A DNA stretch of 64,000 nt from the NCBI GenBank assembly GCA_019694395.1, contig JAIBCC010000004.1, positions 186,001 to 250,000 on the forward strand. The letters are read 5' to 3'. The notes beneath the pieces are model-generated. The model ran no database searches, was not told where the DNA came from, and was given only the letters and a program-made list of their open reading frames with translations. Of the stretch, positions 44,156-54,086 are shown in pieces. The position numbers were made by a program, and so were the translations under genes. Origin of the DNA: Pyrinomonadaceae bacterium (GTDB lineage: Bacteria; Acidobacteriota; Blastocatellia; Pyrinomonadales; Pyrinomonadaceae). How positions within the stretch are numbered: position 1 is the stretch's first letter; each line of letters begins with the position of its first letter.

Positions 44156-45078
44156 AACTGAAAAGTTTTTTAACACTGACCACTATTTTATTTAGTGTTC
44201 TAAGCCTGCAAGCGCAGGAATTCATACCGCTTTATCCTGAAGGAAAAATGCCGAATTCAAAAGGAATGAAACTCCAGGAAGAAATTCGGGAAGAGCGAAT
44301 TTATCAGGTTGGAACACCGGGAATACATGCTTTTTTTCCGTCTCCGCAAGCAAATACAGGCGTTGCCGTTTTGATAATTCCCGGCGGCGGTTATGTGCGG
44401 ATCGCTTATCAAAATGCTCGCAAAGAGGTTGCAAAATGGCTGAATTCATTGGGAATTGCGGCGTTTGCTTTAGATTATCGTTTGCCGACCTCACCCGATT
44501 TAATGCAAAAAGAACTGGCTCCTTTGCAAGATGCAGAACAGGCAATGCGGGTAATTCGCGCCAATGCGAAGAAATGGAATATTGATCCCGAAAAAGTTGG
44601 CGTGATGGGCACTTCAGCAGGCGGACACGCCGCTTCATTTATTGGAACAACTACTGACGACCTCGTAAAAATCGGTAATGAAACAGATAATTTTTCTTTC
44701 ACCCCGAATTTTATGCTTTTGGTTTCACCGGTCATTACAATGGGCGAATTTGCTCACGGCGGAAGCAAAAAATATCTTTTGGGCGAAAATCCGAGCAATG
44801 AATTAATTGATAAATATTCAACCGAAAAACATATTACCGCAAAAACTCCGCCGACGTTTTTGATACTTGCTTCGGATGACCAATCCGTTAATCCGAAAAA
44901 TAGTTTGATGTTTTACACAGGGCTTTTGGAAAATAAAGTTTCGGCAAGTCTGCATGTCTTTCCGCAGGGCGGGCATTCGATTCCAATAAAAAACGGTCCC
45001 GGTTCAAGCTCATCCTGGACCAATGTTTGCGAGCTTTGGCTGAATGAAATCGGGATGCTGCCGTCAACGAAAAAATAA
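44152..45078 (+). CDS. Secreted alpha/beta-hydrolase, carbohydrate acetyl esterase type
   Basis: 308 residues. Signal peptide (FLTLTTILFSVLSLQAQ). Oxyanion segment IPGGGY (76-81), nucleophile Ser155 in GTSAGG, acid Asp242 or Asp243 in LASDDQS, and His275 in GGHSIP make a complete triad. The pattern is that of bacterial acetyl-xylan-type esterases (BD-FAE/Axe). It would remove acetyl groups from the polymer or oligomers in the periplasm. It starts in the last four bases of the cupin gene. Confidence 0.85.
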   Translation: MKLKSFLTLTTILFSVLSLQAQEFIPLYPEGKMPNSKGMKLQEEIREERIYQVGTPGIHAFFPSPQANTGVAVLIIPGGGYVRIAYQNARKEVAKWLNSLGIAAFALDYRLPTSPDLMQKELAPLQDAEQAMRVIRANAKKWNIDPEKVGVMGTSAGGHAASFIGTTTDDLVKIGNETDNFSFTPNFMLLVSPVITMGEFAHGGSKKYLLGENPSNELIDKYSTEKHITAKTPPTFLILASDDQSVNPKNSLMFYTGLLENKVSASLHVFPQGGHSIPIKNGPGSSSSWTNVCELWLNEIGMLPSTKK

Positions 45079-45107
45079 CAATTGTTAGCTTTAATGAGGT
45101 TAAATTG

Positions 45108-46259
45108 ATGATTCGCATTTCTTTATTTTTAATAATTTGTCTGATTTTCAGCGCAAATGTTTCCGCTCAAAAACAAATTCCTCAGACCTTGTTTTGGGAT
45201 AGCGGAACCTTGCAGAAAGAAAAATCAAAACTTAATGATTTAATTTCAAAAGCTGATAAATTGGTTAAAGCTGATAAAGTTTATTCGGTGATGAACAAAG
45301 AGCAGGTTCCGCCGAGCGGCGATAAGCACGATTATATGAGTCAGGCTCCGTATTGGTGGGCTGACCCCACTAAGCCGAATGGTTTGCCGTATATTCGACG
45401 TGATGGAGAGCGTAATCCTGAGCTGAACAAAATCAGTGATACCAATGAAATGGACTCACTCATTGAAGATGCGGAAACTACTACCCTGGCATATTATTTC
45501 AGCGGAGACGAAAAATATGCCGGGCATTCGGCAAAACTGATTCGCACCTGGTTCATTGACGAAAAAACTCGCCAAAATCCAAATCTAAATTTTGGACAAG
45601 GAATCCCCGGTATCAATACCGGACGGGGCATCGGTCTGATCGAAACCCGTGAGTTATATCGAATTATTGATGCGGCGATTTTGCTCCAAAACAGTAAATC
45701 TTGGACAAATGCCGATCATCAGGCTCTCAAAAAATGGTTCGGTGATTACCTAAAATGGATGTTGGAAAGCGACATCGGCAAAGACGAATCGGACGAAAAG
45801 AATAATCACGGAACTTATTATGATGTGCAGATCATTTCTTATGCAATTTTTGCTGATAAACCTGACATTGCCCGTAAACAGATCGAAATCACTAAACAAC
45901 GTATTAAAGACCAATTTGAAAAAGACGGCAGTCAGCCTTTGGAATTAGCCCGCACCTTGAGCTGGAATTATACAAATATGAACTTGTTCGGCTTTTTCAC
46001 ACTGGCGCGATTGGCGGAAAATCTCAAGATTGATTTGTGGAATTTTGAAACCGAAGACGGAAAAAGTATCAAAAAAGGTTTTGACTGGCTCATTCCTTTC
46101 GTTAAAAATGAAAAGAATTGGACTTATCAGCAAATTAAACCGAGGTCATTTAACCTGACCGTCCAACTCCTTCGTTTAGCGGCACAAAAATATAAAAATC
46201 CCGAATTGTCAGGATTAGCCGATAAACTTGAAGAAAAAGGATTGCAGACAAGCCATTGA
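45108..46259 (+). CDS. Alginate-lyase-family secreted protein (PF05426-like)
   Basis: 383 residues from the ATG at 45108 (GAGG nine bases upstream). Signal peptide (LIICLIFSANVSAQ). Motifs in order: DYMSQAPYWW (75-84), GRGIGLIETREL (172-183) and NNHGTYYDV (232-240), which includes the conserved Asn-His and Tyr of the alginate-lyase (alpha/alpha)-toroid fold. Expected activity is beta-elimination on a uronate-containing glycan, giving unsaturated ends that suit the cupin and KduI. The true substrate (alginate, pectin or another polyuronate) cannot be read from sequence. Confidence 0.85.
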   Translation: MIRISLFLIICLIFSANVSAQKQIPQTLFWDSGTLQKEKSKLNDLISKADKLVKADKVYSVMNKEQVPPSGDKHDYMSQAPYWWADPTKPNGLPYIRRDGERNPELNKISDTNEMDSLIEDAETTTLAYYFSGDEKYAGHSAKLIRTWFIDEKTRQNPNLNFGQGIPGINTGRGIGLIETRELYRIIDAAILLQNSKSWTNADHQALKKWFGDYLKWMLESDIGKDESDEKNNHGTYYDVQIISYAIFADKPDIARKQIEITKQRIKDQFEKDGSQPLELARTLSWNYTNMNLFGFFTLARLAENLKIDLWNFETEDGKSIKKGFDWLIPFVKNEKNWTYQQIKPRSFNLTVQLLRLAAQKYKNPELSGLADKLEEKGLQTSH

Positions 46260-46281
46260 ACGGCTTAAGAATTGAAAAATT

Positions 46282-47130
46282 ATGTATCAAAAAACTTATT
46301 ACGCAACACATCCCGATTCGATTTACGGGGCGAGCAACGATGAACTGCGCGAACTTTATCTGTTCGATAATTTATTTGCGGCTGACGAAGTTGTCTTAAA
46401 TTACACACATTTTGAACGAATGGTCGTTGGCGGAGCCTTTCCGTCAACTAAAACAGTTTCACTTCCTTTGCAGACCGAACCCGCGTCTGCCAAAGATAAA
46501 CCGTTTCTCGAACGACGGGAACTTGGTGCGGTCAATGTCGGTAGCGGCACAGGAAAGATCACGGTTGATGGCGAAACTTTTGGGCTAGGACACAAAGACT
46601 GTCTGTATATTCCGATGGGAAGTGCTGAAGTCACCTTTGAATCGGCTTCTGCCGATGATCCGGCGAAATTTTATCTCGTTTCGACTCCGGCACACGCCCG
46701 TTTTGAAACAAAATTGATTACTGCCGAAGCTGCTAATAAACTTCATCTCGGAACGGTCGAAACTTCAAATGTCCGAACAGTTTATCAATTTATCATTCCC
46801 GGCATTTGTCAATCATCGCAGTTGCTTTTGGGCTTAACTTCAATGGAAGTCGGCAGTGTTTGGAATACTTGTCCGCCCCACATTCACGAACGGCGTTCGG
46901 AGGCTTATTTGTATTTCGGATTGGATGAAAAGGCGCGGATTATGCATTTTATGGGACAACCGGAAGATATGCGACACCTGGTTCTTGCCAATGAAGAAGC
47001 GGTTATTTCGCCGCCTTGGTCAATCCATATGGGTTCGGGAACTTCCAATTACAGTTTTATCTGGGCAATGGGCGGAGAAAATCTGGATTACACCGATATG
47101 AACGTGCTGGATATTTGCCAGCTTCGCTAG
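46282..47130 (+). CDS. kduI: 5-dehydro-4-deoxy-D-glucuronate isomerase
   Basis: 282 residues, family length, no signal peptide. Zinc ligands His200, His202 and Glu207 in [15 protein letters not shown] and His249 in [10 protein letters not shown] are all present with family spacing. It isomerises 5-dehydro-4-deoxy-glucuronate (DKI) to 3-deoxy-glycero-hexo-2,5-diulosonate in the pectin/uronate pathway. The next enzymes (KduD, KdgK, KdgA) are not encoded in the window. It lies 22 bases after the lyase gene and 6 bases before the GH3 gene, so it is in the operon. Confidence 0.96.
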   Translation: MYQKTYYATHPDSIYGASNDELRELYLFDNLFAADEVVLNYTHFERMVVGGAFPSTKTVSLPLQTEPASAKDKPFLERRELGAVNVGSGTGKITVDGETFGLGHKDCLYIPMGSAEVTFESASADDPAKFYLVSTPAHARFETKLITAEAANKLHLGTVETSNVRTVYQFIIPGICQSSQLLLGLTSMEVGSVWNTCPPHIHERRSEAYLYFGLDEKARIMHFMGQPEDMRHLVLANEEAVISPPWSIHMGSGTSNYSFIWAMGGENLDYTDMNVLDICQLR

Positions 47131-47136
47131 AAAATT

Positions 47137-49569
47137 ATGAAAACATCCTTTTTGCTGATTTTTGCCATTCTTTTTAACAGTTTGGCGTTGGATACGACTG
47201 CTCAAACCACAAAAGATTCGCCGGGCAAAAAAATATATTTTGACGGTTGGAACGATTTGAATAAAAACGGCAAAAAGGATGTTTACGAAGATTCCAAAGC
47301 CGACATCAACGCCCGCATCGAAAATCTTCTGGCGCAAATGACGCTTGAGGAAAAAACGAATCAGACGGCGACGCTTTACGGTTACAATCGGGTTCTGAAA
47401 GACGCTTTGCCAACACCCGAATGGAAAAATGCTATCTGGAAAGACGGAATTGCCAACATTGACGAGCAAAACAACGGTTGGGACAGTAAAGATCTGAATA
47501 ATCCTTACGCCATTGATGTTAAAAAACACGTTTGGGCGATGAATGAAGTCCAGCGTTTTTTTATTGAAGAAACAAGACTTGGAATTCCCGTAGATTTTAC
47601 CAACGAAGGAATTCGCGGTGTAGCTTTTACGACCGGAACAAGTTTTCCTTCACAGCTTGCCTTAGCTAATACCTGGAACAAAAACTTAATTCGTGAAGTC
47701 GGGCGAATTACCGGAGCCGAAGCCAGAGCGTTGGGCTACACCAATATCTACGCGCCGATCATGGATATGGGGCGAGACCAGCGTTGGGGACGTTACGAAG
47801 ATACTTACGGCGAAGACCCTTATTTAGCCGGAACTCTCGGGGTGGAAATGGTCAAAGGTTTACAGGAAAAGTATCAGGTTGCCGCGACTGCCAAACATTT
47901 TGCGATTCACGGTGTCAACAAAGGCGCGCGTGAAGGTGATGCGCGGGTTGATCCCCAAATTTCACCGCGTGAAGCCGAATATATTTTCGTCAGACCGTTC
48001 GGAAAGGTTGTCAAAGAAGGCGGCTTGCTCGGCGTGATGGCTTCTTACAACGACTACGACGGCGTTCCTATTATCAGCAGTAAATATTGGCTGATTGACC
48101 GTCTGCGAAAGGAATTTAATTTCAAAGGCTACGTGGTCTCAGATAGCGGCGCAGTTGAAGATTTAAGTGAAAAGCATAAAACCGCTTTGGATGCCAAAGA
48201 TGCGGTTTATCAATCAATTGAAGGCGGCTTAAACGTCAAAACACATTTTCGCATTCCCGAAACTTTTATTCTCCCTCTCCGCGAACTGGTCAAAGAGGGC
48301 AAAGTTTCAATGAAAACACTCGACGACCGCGTGCGGGATGTTTTGCGCGTCAAATTCTTGCTCGGTTTATTTGACCATCCATACATTAAAGATGCGAACG
48401 AAACCGAAAAAATCGTCAATTCAGCCGAACATCAAAAAATCGCCGACCAAGCTGCACACGAAAGCATTGTTCTGCTCAAAAATGACAAAAATATTCTGCC
48501 GCTCGATAAAAACATCAAATCCATCGCCGTCATCGGACCAAATGCAGACAATAAATCGAATTTGACCTATCGTTACGGAATTTCGCGTCCTGAAAATGGC
48601 ATTACGGCTTTGCAGGGCATCAAAAATAAACTTGGCGAAAAAGTTACGATCAATTACGCCAAAGGCTGTAATGTCACCAGCGAAAATTGGGCAAACGAGG
48701 AAATTTTGCCGACACCTCTGACCGAAACGGAAAAATCGGAAATCGAAAAGGCAGTTGAAGCCGCCCGAAAATCTGATGTTGCCGTTGTTTTTCTCGGTGA
48801 TCAAACTGATGCTTTTCAGCGTCCCGAACCTTTGACCGTCGGCGAAAGTGCTTCTCGCACGAACCTCGATTTACCCGGTCGCCAACTCGATCTAATCAAA
48901 GCCGTTTACGCAGTCGGCAAACCGACGATTGTTGTTCTAATCAACGGTCGCCCGATGAGTATCAATTGGGTAGATAAATATGTTCCGGGCATTATCGAAA
49001 CGTGGTTTCCGGGCGGTCACGGCGGAACAGCAATCGCCGATGTTCTTTTTGGGGATTACAATCCGAGCGGAAAATTGACCAGCACTTTTCCAAAATCCGC
49101 CGGACAAATTCCGTTTAATTTCCCATCAAAACCCAACGCCCAGTGGGAAAAGGAAAAATCCCGCGTCAACGGTGCGCTTTACTATTTCGGTCACGGGTTG
49201 AGTTACACGACTTTTGCTTATTCAAACCTAAAAATTACGCCGGAAAAACAAACTCCGAATGGTAATATTACAGTTTCATTCGATGTCAAAAACACCGGTT
49301 CGCGCGAAGGAACAGAAATCGTTCAGCTTTACACCCGCGACGTTGTTTCGAGCGTCATTACTTATGAAAAAAACTTGCGCGGATTTGAACGCGTTCAGCT
49401 TAAACCGAACGAAACTAAAACCGTAACATTTACGCTCAAACCGGAAGATTTGGAAATGCTCGACATTAATATGAAATGGATCGTCGAGCCAGGAATGTTC
49501 AAAGTTATGATCGGTTCATCATCCGAAGATATTCGTTTGAATGGAGAGTTTGAAATTATTAGTAAATAA
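47137..49569 (+). CDS. Secreted GH3 glycoside hydrolase (beta-glucosidase/beta-xylosidase type)
   Basis: 810 residues. Signal peptide (FAILFNSLALDTTAQ). GH3 N-terminal barrel with IYAPIMDMGRDQRWGRYEDTYGED and KHFAIHG, nucleophile Asp336 in GYVVSDSGA, C-terminal alpha/beta sandwich (IAVIGPNADN), and an Fn3-like domain at the end (VSFDVKNTGSREGTEIVQLY). It removes terminal sugars from beta-linked oligosaccharides in the periplasm. The SDSGA in place of the common SDW suggests a specificity away from plain beta-glucosidases; the linkage is unknown. Confidence 0.93.
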   Translation: MKTSFLLIFAILFNSLALDTTAQTTKDSPGKKIYFDGWNDLNKNGKKDVYEDSKADINARIENLLAQMTLEEKTNQTATLYGYNRVLKDALPTPEWKNAIWKDGIANIDEQNNGWDSKDLNNPYAIDVKKHVWAMNEVQRFFIEETRLGIPVDFTNEGIRGVAFTTGTSFPSQLALANTWNKNLIREVGRITGAEARALGYTNIYAPIMDMGRDQRWGRYEDTYGEDPYLAGTLGVEMVKGLQEKYQVAATAKHFAIHGVNKGAREGDARVDPQISPREAEYIFVRPFGKVVKEGGLLGVMASYNDYDGVPIISSKYWLIDRLRKEFNFKGYVVSDSGAVEDLSEKHKTALDAKDAVYQSIEGGLNVKTHFRIPETFILPLRELVKEGKVSMKTLDDRVRDVLRVKFLLGLFDHPYIKDANETEKIVNSAEHQKIADQAAHESIVLLKNDKNILPLDKNIKSIAVIGPNADNKSNLTYRYGISRPENGITALQGIKNKLGEKVTINYAKGCNVTSENWANEEILPTPLTETEKSEIEKAVEAARKSDVAVVFLGDQTDAFQRPEPLTVGESASRTNLDLPGRQLDLIKAVYAVGKPTIVVLINGRPMSINWVDKYVPGIIETWFPGGHGGTAIADVLFGDYNPSGKLTSTFPKSAGQIPFNFPSKPNAQWEKEKSRVNGALYYFGHGLSYTTFAYSNLKITPEKQTPNGNITVSFDVKNTGSREGTEIVQLYTRDVVSSVITYEKNLRGFERVQLKPNETKTVTFTLKPEDLEMLDINMKWIVEPGMFKVMIGSSSEDIRLNGEFEIISK

Positions 49570-49606
49570 GCAAAATACGTTAGAATAGAGCGAAATTTAG
49601 AAAATT

Positions 49607-50704
49607 ATGAAAAAGTCAATCATCTTTTTAGTGTTAGTTTCATTGTTTTTAACCATTAGTGTCTCCGCGCAAAACGTTGATATTTTTCAAAAAAATAATA
49701 TCAAAGCCCGAATGCTTAAAGTTACAGATTGGCAGCTCAAAAATCCAAAACACGAGCTTTACGATTGGACGAACGGAGCATTCTACGCTGGAGTTTTTGC
49801 GGCTTACGAAACAACTAAATCCCCTGTCATTTGGTCGGCTCTGATGGATATGGGCGAGAAAAATAATTGGCAGATCGGCAAACGCTTTGACCACGCAGAC
49901 GATATTGCGATTTCGCAAACTTACATTGATATTTATCGAATCAAAAAAGATAAAAAGATGATTCAGCCGACAATTGATGCGATTCGTAAAATTCAGACCG
50001 AACCAAGCAACGAAGTCAAAAAGAACGGAATCATCTGGTGGTGGTGCGATGCACTTTTTATGGCTCCGCCAACGCTGGCAAAACTCGGCAAAACTCTCAA
50101 TGACAAAACTTATTACGATCTAAATGATAAGTTCTTTATGGAAACCTACGACCGTCTTTTTAACAAAGAAGAGCATCTTTTTGCCCGCGACGCTTCATAT
50201 TTAATCAATGAAAAAGGTGAAGGAAAACGCGAAGCCAACGGCAAAAAAATCTTCTGGAGTCGCGGAAACGGTTGGGTTGTCGGCGGATTGGTCAGACTGT
50301 TGAAAGAATTGCCGAAAGATCATCCGAAACGCTCATTTTACGAAAATCTTTACAAGGAAATGATGGAAAGAGTTTTGACCTTGCAACAGGCTGATGGACT
50401 CTGGCGGTCAAGTTTGCTTGATCCCGCTTCATATCCGGGCGGCGAGGCGAGCGGTTCTGGATTTTATCTTTATGGAATGGCTTGGGGAATTAACAACAAA
50501 TTGCTGGATAAAGGCAAATTCCTTCCTGCCGTCAAAAACGGTTGGACCGGCTTAAATTCCCTGGTTCATGATGACGGAAAGGTCGGTTGGACACAACCAA
50601 TCGGCGCAGATCCGCGCAAAAATTTCGATGCTGAAAGTTGGGAAGTTTACGGCGCAGGCGCATTTCTTTTGGCTGGTTCGGAAATCATTAAGCTGAAAAT
50701 TTAA
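49607..50704 (+). CDS. Secreted GH105 unsaturated glucuronyl/rhamnogalacturonyl hydrolase (YteR-like)
   Basis: 365 residues. Signal peptide (LVSLFLTISVSAQ). (Alpha/alpha)6 toroid with DDIAISQTY (98-106), WWWCDALFMAPP (144-155; Asp148 is the probable catalytic acid), SRGNGWVVGGL, and the closing SYPGGEASGSGFYLYGMAWG. GH105 enzymes hydrate and release the unsaturated uronate from lyase products; the released sugar opens to DKI, the substrate of KduI. The gene closes the polysaccharide operon, after a 37-base gap. Confidence 0.93.
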   Translation: MKKSIIFLVLVSLFLTISVSAQNVDIFQKNNIKARMLKVTDWQLKNPKHELYDWTNGAFYAGVFAAYETTKSPVIWSALMDMGEKNNWQIGKRFDHADDIAISQTYIDIYRIKKDKKMIQPTIDAIRKIQTEPSNEVKKNGIIWWWCDALFMAPPTLAKLGKTLNDKTYYDLNDKFFMETYDRLFNKEEHLFARDASYLINEKGEGKREANGKKIFWSRGNGWVVGGLVRLLKELPKDHPKRSFYENLYKEMMERVLTLQQADGLWRSSLLDPASYPGGEASGSGFYLYGMAWGINNKLLDKGKFLPAVKNGWTGLNSLVHDDGKVGWTQPIGADPRKNFDAESWEVYGAGAFLLAGSEIIKLKI

Positions 50705-50756
50705 GTTACCGGATATAAAAATTGAAACAAAATCCATTAAATTTCCGTAATTTAAT

Positions 50757-50788
50757 TTGACTAAAAGGCAAATCTGGTCAATAGTCAA
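50757..50788. promoter_or_regulatory. Operator-like inverted repeat before the TetR gene
   Basis: TTGACTA (50757-50763) and TAGTCAA (50782-50788) form a perfect 7-bp dyad with an 18-base spacer, ending three bases before the ATG at 50792. A partial direct repeat (GGTCAATA, GTCAATA) overlaps the right arm. Autoregulation by the TetR protein is plausible. Confidence 0.4.
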
Positions 50789-50791
50789 TAT

Positions 50792-51394
50792 ATGAAAATT
50801 GCCGTTCAGACTAAAGAAGTTCGTGAAGCGATCCTTGATGCCACCGATAATTTATTAGCCCGTTATGGCTATAAAAAGATGACGATTGATGATCTGGCAC
50901 AGGAAGTCGGCATCGGAAAAGGCAGTATTTATCTGCATTTTTCGAGTAAAGAGGAAATTGTTCTTTCGCATATTGACCGCATTGTCGAAAGATTAAAAAT
51001 CGAATTGGAAAAGATAGTCAGAAAAAATATTTCGTTGGAAGAAAAGCTGAAACGGATGATTTTGATGCGGGTTATGTTTCGTTTTGACAGTGTTCAGCAT
51101 TACACCCAAAGTCTTAATGATTTGCTGGCTGCGCTTCGACCGAAATTCTTAGCCAGACGAAAAAGCTATTTTAACGAAGAAGCAAACATTTTCGCGGCAG
51201 TCATTGAACAGGGGCAAAAAGAAAAAGTTTTTAGGAACGAAAATGCTCTGGAAATTGCCGAGACTTTTCTTTTAGCCACTAACTCTTTGCTTCCGTATAG
51301 TTTAAGCACCAAAGAATTAGGCGAACGCAATGAAATAGAAAAGAAAACCAAGCGATTGGCAAATCTGCTGGTTCAGGGAATTTTACATTCATAA
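50792..51394 (+). CDS. TetR-family transcriptional regulator
   Basis: 200 residues. The N-terminal HTH (about 15-60) reads LDATDNLLARYGYKKMTIDDLAQEVGIGKGSIYLHFSSKEEI, split here over the usual three helices, a clear TetR pattern. The C-terminal ligand domain is helical and unassigned. It lies 18 bases before the S41 peptidase gene and probably forms an operon with it, so it may control that exported protease. The ligand is unknown. Confidence 0.92.
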   Translation: MKIAVQTKEVREAILDATDNLLARYGYKKMTIDDLAQEVGIGKGSIYLHFSSKEEIVLSHIDRIVERLKIELEKIVRKNISLEEKLKRMILMRVMFRFDSVQHYTQSLNDLLAALRPKFLARRKSYFNEEANIFAAVIEQGQKEKVFRNENALEIAETFLLATNSLLPYSLSTKELGERNEIEKKTKRLANLLVQGILHS

Positions 51395-51412
51395 ATTTTA
51401 GAGAGGTATTAT

Positions 51413-52495
51413 ATGAAAAAATTTTTAGCCGGGTTATTAACGGCATTATTTGTAATTGTTTTAGCCAAGAGTGGAAATGGTCAGCAACCTGATATGACGA
51501 TTGATGCTGCCACCAAAACTCAAGTAATTGATTCGCTTTTGAAAGAAGTAAACGACCGCTATGTCTTTCCCGAAGTCGCCAAGCAAATGGAAACCAACAT
51601 TCGCGGACGCATGTCCAACAAAGAATACGATTCAATTACCAGCGCGACAGAATTTGCCAAAAAATTAACCGAAGATCTGCAATCGGTCAGCCACGACAAG
51701 CATTTGCGCGTCCGCTATTCGGCAAATTCGATTCCGGTCAGACAGGAAAGAGGTGAACCGACAGCCGAAGATCGTCAACAGTTTGTCAACGACATGAAAC
51801 GGATAAATTTCGCATTTGAAAGAGTCGAGCGTTTGCCGGGAAATATCGGATACATCAAATTTAACAATTTTTTTGCTCCGGTATTAGGCGCAGAAACGGT
51901 TGCGGCGGCGATGAATTTTGTGGCTAATACCGATTCTCTAATTTTCGATCTGCGCGAAAACGGCGGCGGCGATCCTGAAATGGTGCAGGTTATCTGTTCT
52001 TATCTTTTCGGCGATAAACCTGTTCATTTGAATGATCTATATTGGCGCGAAGGTAATCGGACCGATGAATTCTGGACCAAACCGACCGTTTTAGGCAAAA
52101 AATATTTGGATAAAGACGTTTATATTTTGACATCCAACCGCAGTTTTTCCGGTGCGGAAGAATTTACCAATAACCTGAAAGTTTTGAAGCGAGCCACGAT
52201 TGTCGGCGAAACTACCGGCGGCGGCGCAAATCCGGGCGGATCATTTAGGATTGCCGAACATTTCGGGGCTTTTATTCCCTTGGGACGTGCCATTAATCCT
52301 GTCACTAAAACAAATTGGGAAGGCACGGGCGTTGAACCTGATATTAAAGTTTCAAAAGAGTTAGCATTAAAAACGGCGCAGCTTGCCGCTTTGAATAAAT
52401 CTTTGGAAAAAGCGAAAGATGAAGATTTAAAACGAAGTCTTAAAGACCTGATCGATAAAACGCAAAAAGAACTTGAGGCAATGAAAAAGAACTAA
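51413..52495 (+). CDS. Secreted S41-family peptidase
   Basis: 360 residues. Signal peptide (LLTALFVIVLAKSGNGQ), N-terminal helical S41 domain (about 35-110), then the tricorn-core/ClpP-like fold with GNIGYIKFNNF, IFDLRENGGGDPEMV (177-191) and the catalytic Ser246 in RSFSGAEEF, followed by GETTGGGANPGG. No PDZ domain is visible between the two parts, as in the short IRBP/tail-protease type. It probably acts on exported proteins or peptides. A strong terminator follows. Confidence 0.9.
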   Translation: MKKFLAGLLTALFVIVLAKSGNGQQPDMTIDAATKTQVIDSLLKEVNDRYVFPEVAKQMETNIRGRMSNKEYDSITSATEFAKKLTEDLQSVSHDKHLRVRYSANSIPVRQERGEPTAEDRQQFVNDMKRINFAFERVERLPGNIGYIKFNNFFAPVLGAETVAAAMNFVANTDSLIFDLRENGGGDPEMVQVICSYLFGDKPVHLNDLYWREGNRTDEFWTKPTVLGKKYLDKDVYILTSNRSFSGAEEFTNNLKVLKRATIVGETTGGGANPGGSFRIAEHFGAFIPLGRAINPVTKTNWEGTGVEPDIKVSKELALKTAQLAALNKSLEKAKDEDLKRSLKDLIDKTQKELEAMKKN

Positions 52496-52499
52496 AAAC

Positions 52500-52524
52500 A
52501 AAGGCGGAGATCAAATCCGCCTTT
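52500..52524. terminator. Bidirectional intrinsic terminator
   Basis: AAAGGCGGA (52500-52508) pairs perfectly with TCCGCCTTT (52516-52524), loop of seven, T tract on the plus strand and A tract on the other. It separates the convergent S41 and msrQ genes and abuts the msrQ stop codon. Confidence 0.92.
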
Positions 52525-53130
52525 TTAATTTGTCTCCACACTTTTAATGCTTTTTTGATTATTGGGGTGGTAATATCTGTAACCAAGCAAAACCGCCAAG
52601 ATCAGTCCAAATATCAACGGATAAAAAGTGTCGGATTTAACAATCAAATAAAAATGCAGAACACCGCCGATTGCTACAAGATAAGTTAATTTATGCAATT
52701 TTCCCCAACCTTTACCAAGCCGTTTAATCATTGCATTGGTTGAAGTAGCAGCCAACGGAATCATCAGAATGAAAGCCAACATTCCAACTAAAATAAATGG
52801 ACGCTGAAAAGTATCTGAAACAATTGCCGAAAGACTCAAACTCTTATCAAAAATGCTATAAGTAATTAAATGCAAAGTTCCGTAAAAGAAAGCATAAAGC
52901 CCCAACATCCGACGATATTTAACTAAACTATTCCAACCGAAGATTTTGCGAAGTGGCGTAACCGAAAGAGTAATCAGCAAAAAAATAAGCGTCAAAACTC
53001 CCGTCGTGCGAAGAAAAAACTCAATTGGATTTGTGCCGAGATTTCCGCGAAATCCATCCCAAGTAAATAAAATCAATGGAACGAAAGCGTTGAGCGAAAT
53101 CAGAATTTTATTGAATTTAATATCTTGCAT
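52525..53130 (-). CDS. msrQ: MsrQ haem-binding membrane subunit of the MsrPQ system
   Basis: 201 residues, six hydrophobic segments, ferric-reductase-like fold. Histidines placed for haem binding are in the segments YGTLHLITY (about 80-88) and GWGKLHKLTYL (about 141-151). MsrQ passes electrons from the respiratory chain to MsrP. The ATG overlaps the msrP stop by one base, so the two are translationally coupled. The downstream end meets the bidirectional terminator. Confidence 0.92.
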   Translation of the reverse strand: MQDIKFNKILISLNAFVPLILFTWDGFRGNLGTNPIEFFLRTTGVLTLIFLLITLSVTPLRKIFGWNSLVKYRRMLGLYAFFYGTLHLITYSIFDKSLSLSAIVSDTFQRPFILVGMLAFILMIPLAATSTNAMIKRLGKGWGKLHKLTYLVAIGGVLHFYLIVKSDTFYPLIFGLILAVLLGYRYYHPNNQKSIKSVETN

Positions 53131-54086
53131 TAAAAATATTTCCTCAAATCCATTCCTTCGTAAAGGCTGGCAACTTCATCGGCATAACCGTTGAAAAGTA
53201 ACGTTTTACGGCGCGTGTATTCTCCGATTCTTTGTTCGGTTGCCTGCGACCAGCGCGGGTGCGAAACATTCGGATTAACATTTGAATAAAAACCGTATTC
53301 ATTTGGAATAGCAATATTCCAGGTAGTCGGCGGTTCGGAATCGGTCAAAGTAATTTTGACGACTGATTTAATGCTTTTGAAACCGTATTTCCAAGGCACA
53401 ACTAAACGAATTGGCGCACCGTTCTGATTCGGCATTTGTTTGCCGTAAAGTCCTGTTGCCAAAATAGTTAGATTATGGTTTGCTTCGTCCAAACGTAAGC
53501 CCTCAACATACGGAAAATCAATTCCGGCATAACTCGCATACGGCATCTGCTTTTTGTTGTAATAAGTTTCAAAAGCCACATATTTTGCCGTTCCGAGTGG
53601 TTCAACTTTATCAAGCAATTTTTTTAAGGGAAAACCGACCCACGGAATGACCATTGACCAGCCTTCAACGCAGCGAAAACGATAAATTCTTTCTTCCTGT
53701 TCGATTTTCAAAAGTTCTTCAATATCAAAAGTTTTCGGCTTTTGGACTAATCCGCCGACTTCAACCGTCCACGGACGCGTCACAAAATCTTTGGCATATT
53801 CGGCAACCGAAGATTTATTAGTGGAAAATTCGTAAAAATTATTGTAATTGGTTATTTCTTTGACACTATTCGGCTTATCGGTTTCAGGTAAAGGAGTCTC
53901 TGCTGGCTTTACAGTTTCTATTTTAGCGGTTTCGACTTCCGGCGGCGGCGGCTGATTGAAAAAACGATACGCCAAACCTGTCGCAAAAGTCGTTCCGGCA
54001 ATCAAACCCGCTTTCATAAAATTGCGCCGATTCAGATAAACATTTTCGGGTGTAATTTCGCTTGATTTTATTTTATTTTCTGCCAT
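53130..54086 (-). CDS. msrP: MsrP periplasmic methionine-sulfoxide reductase, molybdopterin subunit
   Basis: 318 residues. Tat signal with Arg20-Arg21 (NRRNFMKAG) and a hydrophobic stretch. The sulfite-oxidase-like fold has the Mo-ligand Cys139 in [15 protein letters not shown], and [35 protein letters not shown] as in YedY. It reduces methionine sulfoxide in periplasmic proteins using electrons from MsrQ. It follows the anti-sigma gene without any spacer (stop and start adjacent), so it lies in the operon sigma, anti-sigma, msrP, msrQ. Confidence 0.95.
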   Translation of the reverse strand: MAENKIKSSEITPENVYLNRRNFMKAGLIAGTTFATGLAYRFFNQPPPPEVETAKIETVKPAETPLPETDKPNSVKEITNYNNFYEFSTNKSSVAEYAKDFVTRPWTVEVGGLVQKPKTFDIEELLKIEQEERIYRFRCVEGWSMVIPWVGFPLKKLLDKVEPLGTAKYVAFETYYNKKQMPYASYAGIDFPYVEGLRLDEANHNLTILATGLYGKQMPNQNGAPIRLVVPWKYGFKSIKSVVKITLTDSEPPTTWNIAIPNEYGFYSNVNPNVSHPRWSQATEQRIGEYTRRKTLLFNGYADEVASLYEGMDLRKYF

